41,471 nucleotides of DNA, from positions 1 to 41,471 of the forward strand of contig JAFZKQ010000066.1 of NCBI GenBank assembly GCA_017553575.1. Reading direction: 5' to 3'. Position 1 is the first letter of the stretch. Every line of letters starts with the position of its first letter. The notes under the pieces are model-generated. The model saw only the letters and a program-made list of their open reading frames with translations, made no database searches and was not told where the DNA came from. The position numbers and the translations under genes were made by a program. Source of the stretch: Paludibacteraceae bacterium (GTDB taxonomy: Bacteria > Bacteroidota > Bacteroidia > Bacteroidales > Paludibacteraceae). This document shows, in pieces, positions 22,727 to 30,729 of the stretch.

Positions 22727-23698
22727 TTACGAATGCCTTCCCTTCTCGAATTGCATGAATAGTCCTGCCAAGATGGTGCCTGAGATGGAGTGCCAAGCGC
22801 AGGATATGGCGCAAGGGACAACGGCAAGCGGGTTGGTGGCAATGAAGAAGTTGGAGGCGAGGTTGGTGGCAAGTCCGGCGTTCTGCATGCCGACTTCAAT
22901 ACTGATGGTCCTCTTTTGCGCTGTTCCGAAATGGAATATCTTGCCGACGAGGAAGCCTATGGCATAGCCTAGGCTATTGTGGCAGAAGACGACTCCGAAT
23001 GTGAGGGCGAAGAGCGACCAACCACTATTGATCAGGTGGTCATGAACGCTGAAGATCACTCCGCCTACGATGCAGGCAAGGCAGATGACACTGGCTCCTG
23101 GCATCAAACTCCTTAGCGTGGGGAAGTAACTCTTCTTACCGAATTTCAAGTTGAGCAGAAATCCTGCTATGACGGGCAGAATTGTGACAATCAAGATGTT
23201 GATGAACATTCCCTTCGTGTCTACATTCACCGATTTGTCGGCTAGGAGGAGTACGAGGAAGGGCGTGACGAAGGGCGCCAAGAGGGTTGAGGCGGTGGTC
23301 ATTCCCACGGAAAAAGCCACGTCTCCTTTGCAAAGGAAACTCATGATGTTGCTTGATACACCGCCGGGACAGCATCCCACGAGAATGATACCGATGGCAA
23401 GCGATTCGTCCAACTCGAACAATTTTGTCAGAAGAAAGGCCAATCCGGGCATGATGGTGTATTGCGCTATGGAACCCAGGAATATGTCAAACGGGCGCGA
23501 CGCTAGAATCTTGAAGTCTTCCTTGTTGAGCGTCAACCCCATAGTGAGCATGATGAGTCCTAGAATGGCTGTCTGTATGTAGCCGGTGACCCAAGAGAAT
23601 GTCTGGGGTACGAAGAAGGTGAATAGGGCTATGCCTATGATGAATACGGACGTGTAGGTGGCCAACCACCGACTGATGTTTTGTAATGCTTTAATCAT
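22727..23698 (-). CDS. Bile acid:sodium symporter (BASS) family transporter
   Basis: 323-residue inner-membrane protein with about nine to ten hydrophobic segments (for example VFIIGIALFTFF, TAILGLIMLTMGLTL, GIILVGCCPGGVSSNI). The family signatures are visible: MGLTL in the second helix, GCCPGGVSSN in the crossover region, and EVGMQNAGLATNLA in the C-terminal half, which form the sodium and substrate sites. Members move bile acids, pantothenate, pyruvate or other organic acids with sodium. It is 21 bases downstream of the AMP-forming ligase gene and shares its promoter. The pair suggests uptake of a carboxylic acid followed by CoA activation, but the substrate cannot be read from the sequence. 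Confidence 0.9.
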   Translation of the reverse strand: MIKALQNISRWLATYTSVFIIGIALFTFFVPQTFSWVTGYIQTAILGLIMLTMGLTLNKEDFKILASRPFDIFLGSIAQYTIMPGLAFLLTKLFELDESLAIGIILVGCCPGGVSSNIMSFLCKGDVAFSVGMTTASTLLAPFVTPFLVLLLADKSVNVDTKGMFINILIVTILPVIAGFLLNLKFGKKSYFPTLRSLMPGASVICLACIVGGVIFSVHDHLINSGWSLFALTFGVVFCHNSLGYAIGFLVGKIFHFGTAQKRTISIEVGMQNAGLATNLASNFFIATNPLAVVPCAISCAWHSISGTILAGLFMQFEKGRHS

Positions 23699-23719
23699 CT
23701 TTTTATTCGTTAATGCCTT

Positions 23720-25609
23720 TTATTTCAAAGCCTCCATGTTTTGTTCGTTGTCTATCTTTTTCCCCTCTGCGGTGTAAACGTAGATGAGCCTTTGTGCGTA
23801 TGCCTTCTCGATTTTTCCGCGGACCATTTTCATCGTGCTGTTGATCATGTGGTTTTGCTCGCTGAAGGGTTCTTTTAAGACTGCGACGGAACTTGGCAAC
23901 CATCTTTCTGGGAACATGCCCGCATATTCACCGTTCTTTCTGAAGTTATCTATCTCGCGTTGTATCTCGCGGAGAGCCTCTTTCCTGCCGGCTTCGCTCT
24001 TCAGGTCGTAGCCCATTTGTTGCAGCGTCTGTTTGTTCGGAACGATGAGTGCGCTGGTGGCAGGGCTTTGGTTGTTGTAGAGCATCACTTGGTCGATGGC
24101 AGGGCAGAGTTGCACCAATGCCTCTTCGATGCCTTCTGGACTATATTTTTCACCGTCGCTTGAGATTAGCAGGCTCTTGAAACGTCCTTTGACGTATAGC
24201 AGTCCCTCGGGTGTGAGGTAGCCAAGGTCTCCGGTGTATAGCCATCCCTCTTTTACGGTCTCTGCGGTGGCTGTCGGGTTCTTCCAATAACCGGCCATGA
24301 CATTTTCTCCCTTTACGACGATTTCTCCTTGCTCGCCCAACGGCAACTCCTTGCCATCGTTGTCGCAGATTTTAACCTCGATAGGCTCCACCAGTTTGCC
24401 GGAAGATCCGAAGCGGTAGCAGTAAGGCGTGTTGGTACTGATGACAGGGGTCGCCTCGCTGAGTCCATAACCTTGGAACATAGGAAGACCGATGCCTATA
24501 TAGAACTTTTGAAGGTCTTTGTCGAGCAGTGCGCCTCCACCAATGAAGAAGCGTAGTTCTCCGCCGAAACTATCCTTGATCTTGTTGAAAAGGATTTTAT
24601 CGAAGAGGAAGATCAAAGGGCGGAGAAGATGACGCCAGCCTTTGCCGTCTAAGCAACTTTCGCCGTAGTAAGTTTGCCGTATGGATTTTCCGAGATTGAA
24701 CAATTTTTCTACGAAGCTTCCTTGGTTGTGGATGCTTTGTTCTATGTTTTTCTTGAAGTTCTTGGCAAGGGCAGGCACGCTCAAAATGAAGTGCGGACGA
24801 ATCTCCTTGATGTTGAGTGGAATGTTTTTCAAGGTCTCCATCGGAGTCTTACCCACTTGTACGGTAGCTGCGGAAGCACCTTTCATCATCATCACATAGA
24901 AGCCGACTACATGTGCGAAGCAGTGGTCGAGCGGAAGGATGATCAGGGTTCTCCAAGTCTGGTCGATGGCAACTCTTGAAAGGCATTGCTCGACGTTGGC
25001 TGTATAGTTTCTGTGCGTTAAGCTGACGCCTTTAGGGTCGGCCGTCGTACCACTTGTGTAGGTGATGGTGGCGAGGTCGTCATTTTGGAGACTGAGGCCT
25101 ACGCTGAGGAACTCTTCCAACGAGTGGTTGGCAAGGAAGTCGTCACCCATCTTCATGACGTCGTTTACACAGATCTCTTTCTCCCCGTATGCTTCTTGTT
25201 CATCCAATATAATGACTTTTTGAAGGAGGGGAAGTTGATCTTCGATGAGTCGTATTTTCTTTAGTTGGTTGCCGCTCACGATGATGTATTTCGCGTCACC
25301 GTGTTGTAGGCGAAAGAGGAGGTCGTTGCTCTCTTCCAATTTGATACTTAGTGGCACATTGACTGCTCCTGCGTAAAACATGGCGAGTTCGCTTACGACC
25401 CAAAGGTTTCTTCCTTCGGAGAGGAGCGCCATGTTGTCTCCCTTTTTTACGCCTAAGCTCTGAAGTCCGGCACCGAGTCGATAAACAAGTTCTTTTATCT
25501 CTTTATAGGAACTGTTCTGCCATTCATTTCCCTTTTTCTCCATCAGGAAAGTGTTGTCAGGAAATTGGCTTACTGAGTTTTCGAATACGTCAACGATGGT
25601 TCTTTTCAT
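23720..25609 (-). CDS. AMP-binding long-chain acyl-CoA synthetase-like ligase
   Basis: 629 residues of the ANL superfamily. The P-loop-like motif ITYTSGTTADPKGVSLTH (about residues 184-201), QGYGLSEATPV (A5), and the hinge region GWLYTGDLGYL (A7) with KGRFKSLLISSDGEKYSP are all present, as is a C-terminal Lys-containing segment (NSTMKMVRGKI). It should adenylate a carboxylate and pass it to CoA. Length and the VGFYVMMMKGAS segment fit FadD/FAA-type long-chain synthetases. I chose ATG at 25609 (MKRTIVDVFENS) over an in-frame ATG 66 bases upstream, because the -7 box at 25636 lies between them and the extra residues are not family-like. First gene of an operon with the BASS transporter. Confidence 0.9.
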   Translation of the reverse strand: MKRTIVDVFENSVSQFPDNTFLMEKKGNEWQNSSYKEIKELVYRLGAGLQSLGVKKGDNMALLSEGRNLWVVSELAMFYAGAVNVPLSIKLEESNDLLFRLQHGDAKYIIVSGNQLKKIRLIEDQLPLLQKVIILDEQEAYGEKEICVNDVMKMGDDFLANHSLEEFLSVGLSLQNDDLATITYTSGTTADPKGVSLTHRNYTANVEQCLSRVAIDQTWRTLIILPLDHCFAHVVGFYVMMMKGASAATVQVGKTPMETLKNIPLNIKEIRPHFILSVPALAKNFKKNIEQSIHNQGSFVEKLFNLGKSIRQTYYGESCLDGKGWRHLLRPLIFLFDKILFNKIKDSFGGELRFFIGGGALLDKDLQKFYIGIGLPMFQGYGLSEATPVISTNTPYCYRFGSSGKLVEPIEVKICDNDGKELPLGEQGEIVVKGENVMAGYWKNPTATAETVKEGWLYTGDLGYLTPEGLLYVKGRFKSLLISSDGEKYSPEGIEEALVQLCPAIDQVMLYNNQSPATSALIVPNKQTLQQMGYDLKSEAGRKEALREIQREIDNFRKNGEYAGMFPERWLPSSVAVLKEPFSEQNHMINSTMKMVRGKIEKAYAQRLIYVYTAEGKKIDNEQNMEALK

Positions 25610-25635
25610 GATGAAAATATTTTTTGGTAAAATTA

Positions 25636-25643
25636 CAAAAATA
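25636..25643 (-). promoter_or_regulatory. -7 box for the ligase-BASS operon
   Basis: Minus-strand TATTTTTG, a perfect match, 26 bases before the ATG at 25609. It argues for the shorter start of the ligase. Confidence 0.55.
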
Positions 25644-25718
25644 GTCCTAATCTGGTAACTGTTTTTCCGATGCATGTTTGAATGCTTTTCGAATCTACTC
25701 CCTTTGTCGGTTTTTCCC

Positions 25719-25726
25719 TATATTTG
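25719..25726 (+). promoter_or_regulatory. -7 box for the 25758 gene
   Basis: TATATTTG, a perfect match, 31 bases before the preferred ATG at 25758. It is divergent from the ligase promoter. Confidence 0.5.
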
Positions 25727-25757
25727 TATTTGGTAGGAACTATAAATGTCGTGTTAT

Positions 25758-27800
25758 ATGGGAAAGAAACTTCTTCTTTATCTCTGCGTTTTCTTCTTTT
25801 CTTTATGGAATGTTGAGGCAAAACCGAGATCTCCCTTTCGTGTGGAGAATGATACGGTCTTGCATGTCTGCTCGACTACAAATTCGCCTTTGAGGCTTTC
25901 TCAGGAGGTTCGTTGGGATTCTCTTTTTGGGTTCTCTACGATAATTGTTGATGAAGGTGTTGATTCGCTCCTTTTTAACCTGCCGGTCGATTCGGTCAAG
26001 CACTTGGTACTTCCCGCCTCTTTGCAGAAGCTCGTTTTTTATGCCGCACTCTCTTCCCAATGCGAGATTCGGTTGAATTCCAAGAATCCTTACCTATGTC
26101 TGGAAAATGGCAACTTGTACAATCGTGCAAAAACCCAACTCATTCTCTCGGCTCCCAACCCGAAGGAGTCTGTGTTTCAGCTGCCTGAGACGGTGGATTC
26201 CGTTTCGTGCCTGCCTCTTCGCCATTTTTCGAAAGTCATATTTCCGAAACATTTGAATACCATCCCTTATGATATTGATTGTGATTCGTTGATCATTCTA
26301 TCGAAACATTGGTCGAGAGAGCTGTCTTCGTTTATACCGTACATTTATTGCGAGAACGATTCTATAGTCGCCGAAGAGTTGCGGAACGATTTGTGGCGGA
26401 CTATTCTTTATGATGTGGCGGAAAAGCGCACGAGGGAGATTCATTGCCCTAATTTAGATAAAGGCAAGCGGGATACGAGTTGGATGCGGGATGCTTACCA
26501 ATTTTGGGTTCGAGTTGATCACCGTGATTCGTGGGAGAAGGTCGATTCGATTTATTCCACGGAGTTTATAGACTCCGTGCGGGTGGAGGGAGTGCCGGAG
26601 GAGGCTTTGCTGACGTTTGACGGTGAGGATTCCTGCCAATTCTATGTGGCTACTTACGATACGTTGTATCTCTTGCCGTTTGTGGTGAAGACGAGTCCTT
26701 ATAAGCGGGGCGCAAAGCCTTTGGAAAGTATTGGTGAGGTGAAAAATTCCGTGTTTATCGTTGCGGAAGGTGTGGACACCCTGCCGCTTTTGCAGTCTCC
26801 AACTTCCGCCTTTGCGGTTCCTTCTTATCCTTTCCGAAAAGTGGTCCTACCGAAGTCTTTGCATTATTTGAAGGGAAATTTCTCTTGTGACAGTCTTTTT
26901 ATCTATTCTGATTCGTTGCGTGCTGATTCTTGTTATTATGCTGATCCTTCGGATACTCCGTGGTGGAATATTCAAGCGAACTATTATTATGTGGAGAATG
27001 AGCAACTCTATTTGTCGTTGAAGTATTGGCTTATGAAGAATAGTCAGACAGCTGTAGTCTATTCTCCCAATGCCGACGTTCGCAAACGGAATCTGAAGTT
27101 ACAAGAGAAGACTTATGTGCCGATTTGGAAGGATAGAAAGGGAAATGTGTTGAGCGAACTCTCGTTTCGTCCTCCTTTCTATTATGCTTGTCCTTTGCGA
27201 TTGACGATGGAGGGTGATGATTCGCTAAGATTTATCCTATCTTTTCGTAGGAATAATGGGTATGAAAGATTAGTGCAACAAAACTCTGATTCGGTATGGA
27301 TGGTTCCTGTTTGCGATGGTGAGTTGAGATATGCGGTTTGGTCTTACGACACGTTGCTGGTACTTCCACAAAAGACTCTTGTCAAAAAGGTGAAACGGGA
27401 TGGCTCCCTTTGGACGGATCCGACCTCCGGAATTGATTTCCCTTGCCTGTTTTATCTGCCCAAAGGCGAGAAGGTGGCAACGTTTTTGGAATCAGGGAAA
27501 ACGATCAAATTTTGGAAGAATGGCGATACGATTCCTCGTCGTTATGCAAACCGTTTGTGTATGCTTTATAGGGCTCAAGATGGGGAGTCTGCTTGTATGG
27601 ATGGATCTCTTGTTTTTCGTCTTTGGCAAAAAGATGTTCGAAATTATTTGAGTATGGAGGAGCAGGCGGGATGTAATCGGGAGACGAATTGTTTGGATTT
27701 GTCTCATTGCAAGGAGGTCTGGTTGGAGGGTATTACTGTATACTTTCCTGATTGTATGCCATATGGTTTTCGTCCGATGCATTTTTATATAGGCAGATGA
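25758..27800 (+). CDS. Large secreted BspA/LRR_5-like protein, divergent
   Basis: 680 residues from ATG at 25758 (MGKKLLLYLCVFFFSLWNVEA, a signal peptide); an ATG 12 bases upstream is also in frame. The segment VKHLVLPASLQKLVF followed by NPYLCLENGNLYNRAKTQLIL is the typical BspA LRR_5 wording (position of a value, then a listed entry). A second unit reads FRKVVLPKSLHYLKG. So the fold is probably an irregular leucine-rich repeat scaffold with long inserts rich in Asp, Ser, Tyr and Trp. No sorting domain is recognised at the C-terminus (FYIGR). Such proteins are surface adhesins or glycan/protein binders in Bacteroidales. The specific function is unknown. The gene stands alone on the plus strand, convergent with the 27944 gene. 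Confidence 0.72.
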   Translation: MGKKLLLYLCVFFFSLWNVEAKPRSPFRVENDTVLHVCSTTNSPLRLSQEVRWDSLFGFSTIIVDEGVDSLLFNLPVDSVKHLVLPASLQKLVFYAALSSQCEIRLNSKNPYLCLENGNLYNRAKTQLILSAPNPKESVFQLPETVDSVSCLPLRHFSKVIFPKHLNTIPYDIDCDSLIILSKHWSRELSSFIPYIYCENDSIVAEELRNDLWRTILYDVAEKRTREIHCPNLDKGKRDTSWMRDAYQFWVRVDHRDSWEKVDSIYSTEFIDSVRVEGVPEEALLTFDGEDSCQFYVATYDTLYLLPFVVKTSPYKRGAKPLESIGEVKNSVFIVAEGVDTLPLLQSPTSAFAVPSYPFRKVVLPKSLHYLKGNFSCDSLFIYSDSLRADSCYYADPSDTPWWNIQANYYYVENEQLYLSLKYWLMKNSQTAVVYSPNADVRKRNLKLQEKTYVPIWKDRKGNVLSELSFRPPFYYACPLRLTMEGDDSLRFILSFRRNNGYERLVQQNSDSVWMVPVCDGELRYAVWSYDTLLVLPQKTLVKKVKRDGSLWTDPTSGIDFPCLFYLPKGEKVATFLESGKTIKFWKNGDTIPRRYANRLCMLYRAQDGESACMDGSLVFRLWQKDVRNYLSMEEQAGCNRETNCLDLSHCKEVWLEGITVYFPDCMPYGFRPMHFYIGR

Positions 27801-27914
27801 GGTATGAGGCTTTGTAATCTGCTGTTTTATAGAGAAACAACTGTTATTTTGCTAACTTTGTGGAGTCGTTGTCAAATTCTGGGGTTGCTTGTGATAAGGA
27901 AAAATATGATATAC

Positions 27915-27944
27915 GGTAAGGACGTTCAATCAAACGCTCTTACC
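27915..27944. terminator. Hairpin between convergent genes
   Basis: GGTAAGGACGTT (27915-27926) pairs with AACGCTCTTACC (27933-27944), with one mismatched pair region. It lies between two convergent genes and touches the stop of the minus-strand one. T tracts on either side are weak, so termination is possible but not certain. Confidence 0.45.
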
Positions 27945-29050
27945 TATCGAAGCTTACTTTGTGCGTTTTTACTCTCCACGACCAAATCTTTGTAGTTGCT
28001 CATGCTGTTGTCGTCGGGGATGAATTCTCCTTCGTATGTGTTGGAGAACGAACTTTCACCCTCTTTCTTCTCTTTCAGCAGGCATTTCACGAAAAGACCA
28101 TTTTTGAAGTAGAAACGGAGTTCGCGCCAAGATCCGTCAATCTCAGGGTAGCGGCGGTAGCAGAAACTCAATTTCCCATTCTCGTCAAAGAGATATTCGT
28201 CGTAGTAATTTCTGGCGGCGATGTTGAATTGTTGGGTGGCGAAGACCAGTTTGCCTTTGTTCTCGAATAGGGTGTAGGTGCGGATCTGCTCACCGATGCC
28301 ACCGAGCATCGCCTTGTCTGTCTCTACTTTCTTCGTGTATGAATGGAGACCTTGCTTCGTATTGGAGTACTTTTCGCGAATGTCGGAGATGTCCGTTTTC
28401 TTGTTGTTCGCTTTTTCGAATTGGGTGCCGTTCCAAAAGAAGTAGGTGTGGAAAGGCTTTGCTTTGCTCAAATCCAGCCCTTCAAGGTCATAATTCGTGT
28501 TGATGGATTCCCAAATGGCACCGTCGGCCACGGAGAAATCTTTCGTGATGAGCTGGTTCCCATAGGGCTTTTTAAAGAGGTCAAAGATACCTTTCTCTTT
28601 TTCTGTTGCCTTGAATTCAAAATCGCTTAGGGTAGGTTGGGGGAGTTGAAGATTACGACTTGTGGCTCTCTTCTCCTTGACGGAATAGGTGTATAGGAAG
28701 TTTTCCTTTTCGTAGTGTTCCGTGCATTCCCGAACGATCACCAATTTCTCGTCGGCATTGTTTGTATCCCAAAATTTCATTTCCCATGAGCCTTCGAAAG
28801 GATAAACGACGTAGAGGTAATTGTCTAAGCCGAAGGCGATTCCGTTCGGATAGAGTTTGTCGTCTATGGGTTCGTACTCATCGGTCTCTTGCCCGCCTTT
28901 AAGCATCTTCTCCTTTTCTGCTCTACTTACGTCTAAGGCTGATTTAGGCAAATCAAGGAATATCTGTTCGGACAATCGATAGTTTTGAGCTATGCTGGAT
29001 GTGATTGTCAGGGAAAGAACTGCGGTCAATATGTAGTGATGAAAATTCAT
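27944..29050 (-). CDS. Secreted protein of unknown function
   Basis: 368 residues with a signal peptide (MNFHHYILTAVLSLTITSSIAQ). The mature part is beta-rich with many aromatic residues: GLDNYLYVVYPFEGSWEMKFWD, GKLVFATQQFNIAARNYYDEYLFDENGKLSFCYRRYPE and RELRFYFKNGLFVKCLL. The last part (YDEYLFDENGKLSF, RFYFKNG) resembles the short beta-hairpin units seen in many Bacteroidota secreted hypothetical proteins. No enzyme motif, lipobox or sorting domain is seen. Promoter -7 box at 29120. It is convergent with the LRR-like gene and divergent from the lipoprotein pair, so context gives no partner. Confidence 0.75.
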   Translation of the reverse strand: MNFHHYILTAVLSLTITSSIAQNYRLSEQIFLDLPKSALDVSRAEKEKMLKGGQETDEYEPIDDKLYPNGIAFGLDNYLYVVYPFEGSWEMKFWDTNNADEKLVIVRECTEHYEKENFLYTYSVKEKRATSRNLQLPQPTLSDFEFKATEKEKGIFDLFKKPYGNQLITKDFSVADGAIWESINTNYDLEGLDLSKAKPFHTYFFWNGTQFEKANNKKTDISDIREKYSNTKQGLHSYTKKVETDKAMLGGIGEQIRTYTLFENKGKLVFATQQFNIAARNYYDEYLFDENGKLSFCYRRYPEIDGSWRELRFYFKNGLFVKCLLKEKKEGESSFSNTYEGEFIPDDNSMSNYKDLVVESKNAQSKLR

Positions 29051-29119
29051 GGATGCTCGAAAATTAAGAATTAAAAATGAATTGTCGATGACACCGAATT
29101 AGAGGGTCTTTGAACGTTG

Positions 29120-29127
29120 CAAAGATA
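29120..29127 (-). promoter_or_regulatory. -7 box for the 27944-29050 gene
   Basis: Minus-strand TATCTTTG, perfect TAnnTTTG, 70 bases before the ATG. Confidence 0.5.
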
Positions 29128-29132
29128 CGTGA

Positions 29133-29166
29133 GAATTATGAATTTTGATTTATGAATTATGAATTT
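29133..29166. repeat. Short AT-rich direct repeat
   Basis: GAATTATGAATTT occurs at 29133-29145 and again at 29154-29166, eight bases apart. Similar AATTAAGAATT sequence lies at 29058. It sits between divergent promoters and may be simple AT-rich filler. Confidence 0.5.
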
Positions 29167-29241
29167 GTGGCCGGAGGAATATTGCGGTTGGTTGTCTTGC
29201 TTTTTGAGGCGTGAAAAGGGAAGAATCTTCGATTATTTTGT

Positions 29242-29249
29242 TACTTTTG
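29242..29249 (+). promoter_or_regulatory. -7 box for the first lipoprotein gene
   Basis: TACTTTTG, perfect TAnnTTTG, 42 bases before the ATG at 29291. Confidence 0.55.
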
Positions 29250-29290
29250 TAGTAGGCGTTTTATTTATAAATTATTAAAAATGAGATTAT

Positions 29291-29818
29291 ATGCGTGCTT
29301 TTTATTCTTTATTCTTTTCTCTTTTGCTTTTGGCAGGATGTTCTTCCAACAACGGGAATCCACAAATGACCGAGACTGAAAATTCGGGTGGAGAAGCCAT
29401 TCAAGAGGCGGAGGCTCGTTCCGTTGAATATCCTATTCTACGTACGTGGGAGTATGCAAAACACTATGCGGACTCTCTGGGCTTAGCCTATGAGGTTAAG
29501 ACGGGAACTTTTGATTTTGTGACTGTGGATGAGGAACATTCGATTGCTATGGTCGGTTTTAAGGAGTTGGTTGAGGATGATGATTCGACGAATTACACGG
29601 GGCTTCGTATGTTAGATCCTGTGCTTTATGCGATTGATTTGAAAAAGACCTGTTTCCTTATCTGTGATGAAAAGCTGACTTCATTCACATTGGGCGATGT
29701 TCAGGTGGATTGGAATTCGGCACAATCACATTTTAAGAGTGTTCGGATTTATGTGACGAAGGATGAGAATCGTAAGAGTCAGTTGATTTTGGTGGTGCAG
29801 GAGGATGTCGCAGGCTGA
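29291..29818 (+). CDS. Lipoprotein of unknown function, paralogue 1
   Basis: 175 residues. The signal peptide ends in a lipobox (FSLLLLAGCSSN), so Cys17 should be lipidated. After a Ser/Glu-rich linker (about 18-48) comes a ~125-residue domain: YPILRTWEYAKHYADSLG, then DPVLYAIDLKKTCFLIC, GDVQVDWNSAQ and a closing VRIYVTKDEN then LILVVQEDVAG. The pattern is alpha/beta with two closely spaced Cys. I recognise no family. A paralogue of about 50% identity lies 300 bases downstream. The start at 29291 is preferred because the ATG at 29281 is in another frame. Confidence 0.78.
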   Translation: MRAFYSLFFSLLLLAGCSSNNGNPQMTETENSGGEAIQEAEARSVEYPILRTWEYAKHYADSLGLAYEVKTGTFDFVTVDEEHSIAMVGFKELVEDDDSTNYTGLRMLDPVLYAIDLKKTCFLICDEKLTSFTLGDVQVDWNSAQSHFKSVRIYVTKDENRKSQLILVVQEDVAG

Positions 29819-29864
29819 TCCTGTCGGGCGATTTTAGATACGAAGACTTCCTAAACTTCTGGGA

Positions 29865-29918
29865 GCAAACAAAAAGCGGGGCTGTCTCCCTGGAGGCAAC
29901 CTTGTTTCTTTTGTTTGC
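29865..29918 (+). terminator. Hairpin/terminator after the first lipoprotein gene
   Basis: Outer arms GCAAACAAAA (29865-29874) and TTTTGTTTGC (29909-29918) are perfect complements. An inner stem pairs TGTCTCC (29883-29889) with GGAGGCA (29892-29898). The inner GGGGCTGTCTC is the same string found in the terminator at 32760. Confidence 0.6.
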
Positions 29919-29920
29919 CT

Positions 29921-30003
29921 AGCACGAACGTATTCTAACGGGTGGAAGTCCCCAAGCCGCCCTAACAGTGGGAAGGCTACAGCCGAAGGCTAGATGGTAC
30001 ACT
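29921..30003 (+). mobile_element. Possible group II intron domain I scrap
   Basis: The strings CTAACGGGTGGAAGTCCCC (29935-29953) and GGCTACAGCCGAAGGCTAG (29975-29993) resemble the 5' structural region of bacterial group II introns as I remember them. There is no reverse transcriptase frame or domain V nearby, so at most a truncated remnant remains. This is judged from memory of such sequences; another structured RNA is possible. Confidence 0.3.
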
Positions 30004-30053
30004 GATAGACTTGTATTTCAATAGGGGAATGGCAAATCAAAATCTTTTTTTCT

Positions 30054-30061
30054 TAATTTTG
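30054..30061 (+). promoter_or_regulatory. -7 box for the second lipoprotein gene
   Basis: TAATTTTG, perfect TAnnTTTG, 61 bases before the ATG at 30122. The second paralogue therefore probably has its own promoter. Confidence 0.5.
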
Positions 30062-30121
30062 CGTAGATGATACCATTGAGGGTTTGCCTTGACGTTGATA
30101 TAAATTCTAAAAGATAAAACT

Positions 30122-30652
30122 ATGCGTATTATTTATTGTTTGGTATCCTCTTTTTTGTTTTTGGCAAGTTGTACTTCCAACAATGGGACGACACAATCAG
30201 CAAAAGAGGGTGAAATGGACTCTTTGGAGACGATGAAAAGCATAACCCCGGTGGATACTTCGTCCCAATATCCGATTCTACGTACGTGGGAGTATGCAAA
30301 GCAGTATGCCGATGAACAAGGAGTGGCGTATGTAGTGAAGGACGGTTCCTGGGAATTTGTTTCGGAGAAGCCAGGGAGTTCTATCGTTCTTGTCCGTTTT
30401 ACAGAGTTGGTTCGGGATTCGATGGATGAGTCGAATGCCTACACGTTAGAACCTGTGATTTATGAAATAGATTTGACGAAGACCTGTTTCCTTATTTGTA
30501 AACAGGGCGAGGAGTCTTCTGTGATTGGAGATGTGCAAGTTTCATGGGATTCGACAAAAAACAACTGGCCTGGAGTCAGAATCTACGTGACGAAGGAAAA
30601 TAATCTCCAATACCCGTTGATTTTGGTGGCACAGGAAGAGCTTGCAGGTTAA
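30122..30652 (+). CDS. Lipoprotein of unknown function, paralogue 2
   Basis: 176 residues with lipobox FLFLASCTSN (Cys17). The domain repeats the plan of paralogue 1 almost block by block: YPILRTWEYAKQYADEQG, EPVIYEIDLTKTCFLIC, GDVQVSWDSTK, VRIYVTKENN and LILVAQEELAG. The linker after the lipobox is not conserved, which is usual for lipoproteins. Tandem duplication is clear; divergence of the middle part suggests different ligands or partners. The lipobox residue before Cys is Ser here and Gly in the first copy. A strong terminator follows at 30677. Confidence 0.78.
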   Translation: MRIIYCLVSSFLFLASCTSNNGTTQSAKEGEMDSLETMKSITPVDTSSQYPILRTWEYAKQYADEQGVAYVVKDGSWEFVSEKPGSSIVLVRFTELVRDSMDESNAYTLEPVIYEIDLTKTCFLICKQGEESSVIGDVQVSWDSTKNNWPGVRIYVTKENNLQYPLILVAQEELAG

Positions 30653-30676
30653 AACTTCTCTCTCCTCATAAAAAGG

Positions 30677-30714
30677 AAACGGGACTGTCATTGTAGATGG
30701 CAGTCCCGTTTTTG
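30677..30714. terminator. Bidirectional intrinsic terminator
   Basis: AAACGGGACTGTCA (30677-30690) pairs with TGGCAGTCCCGTTT (30698-30711), with T tracts on the plus side and T-rich sequence on the minus side. It separates the convergent lipoprotein and esterase genes. Confidence 0.85.
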
Positions 30715-30729
30715 GTATTGATAGAATGC

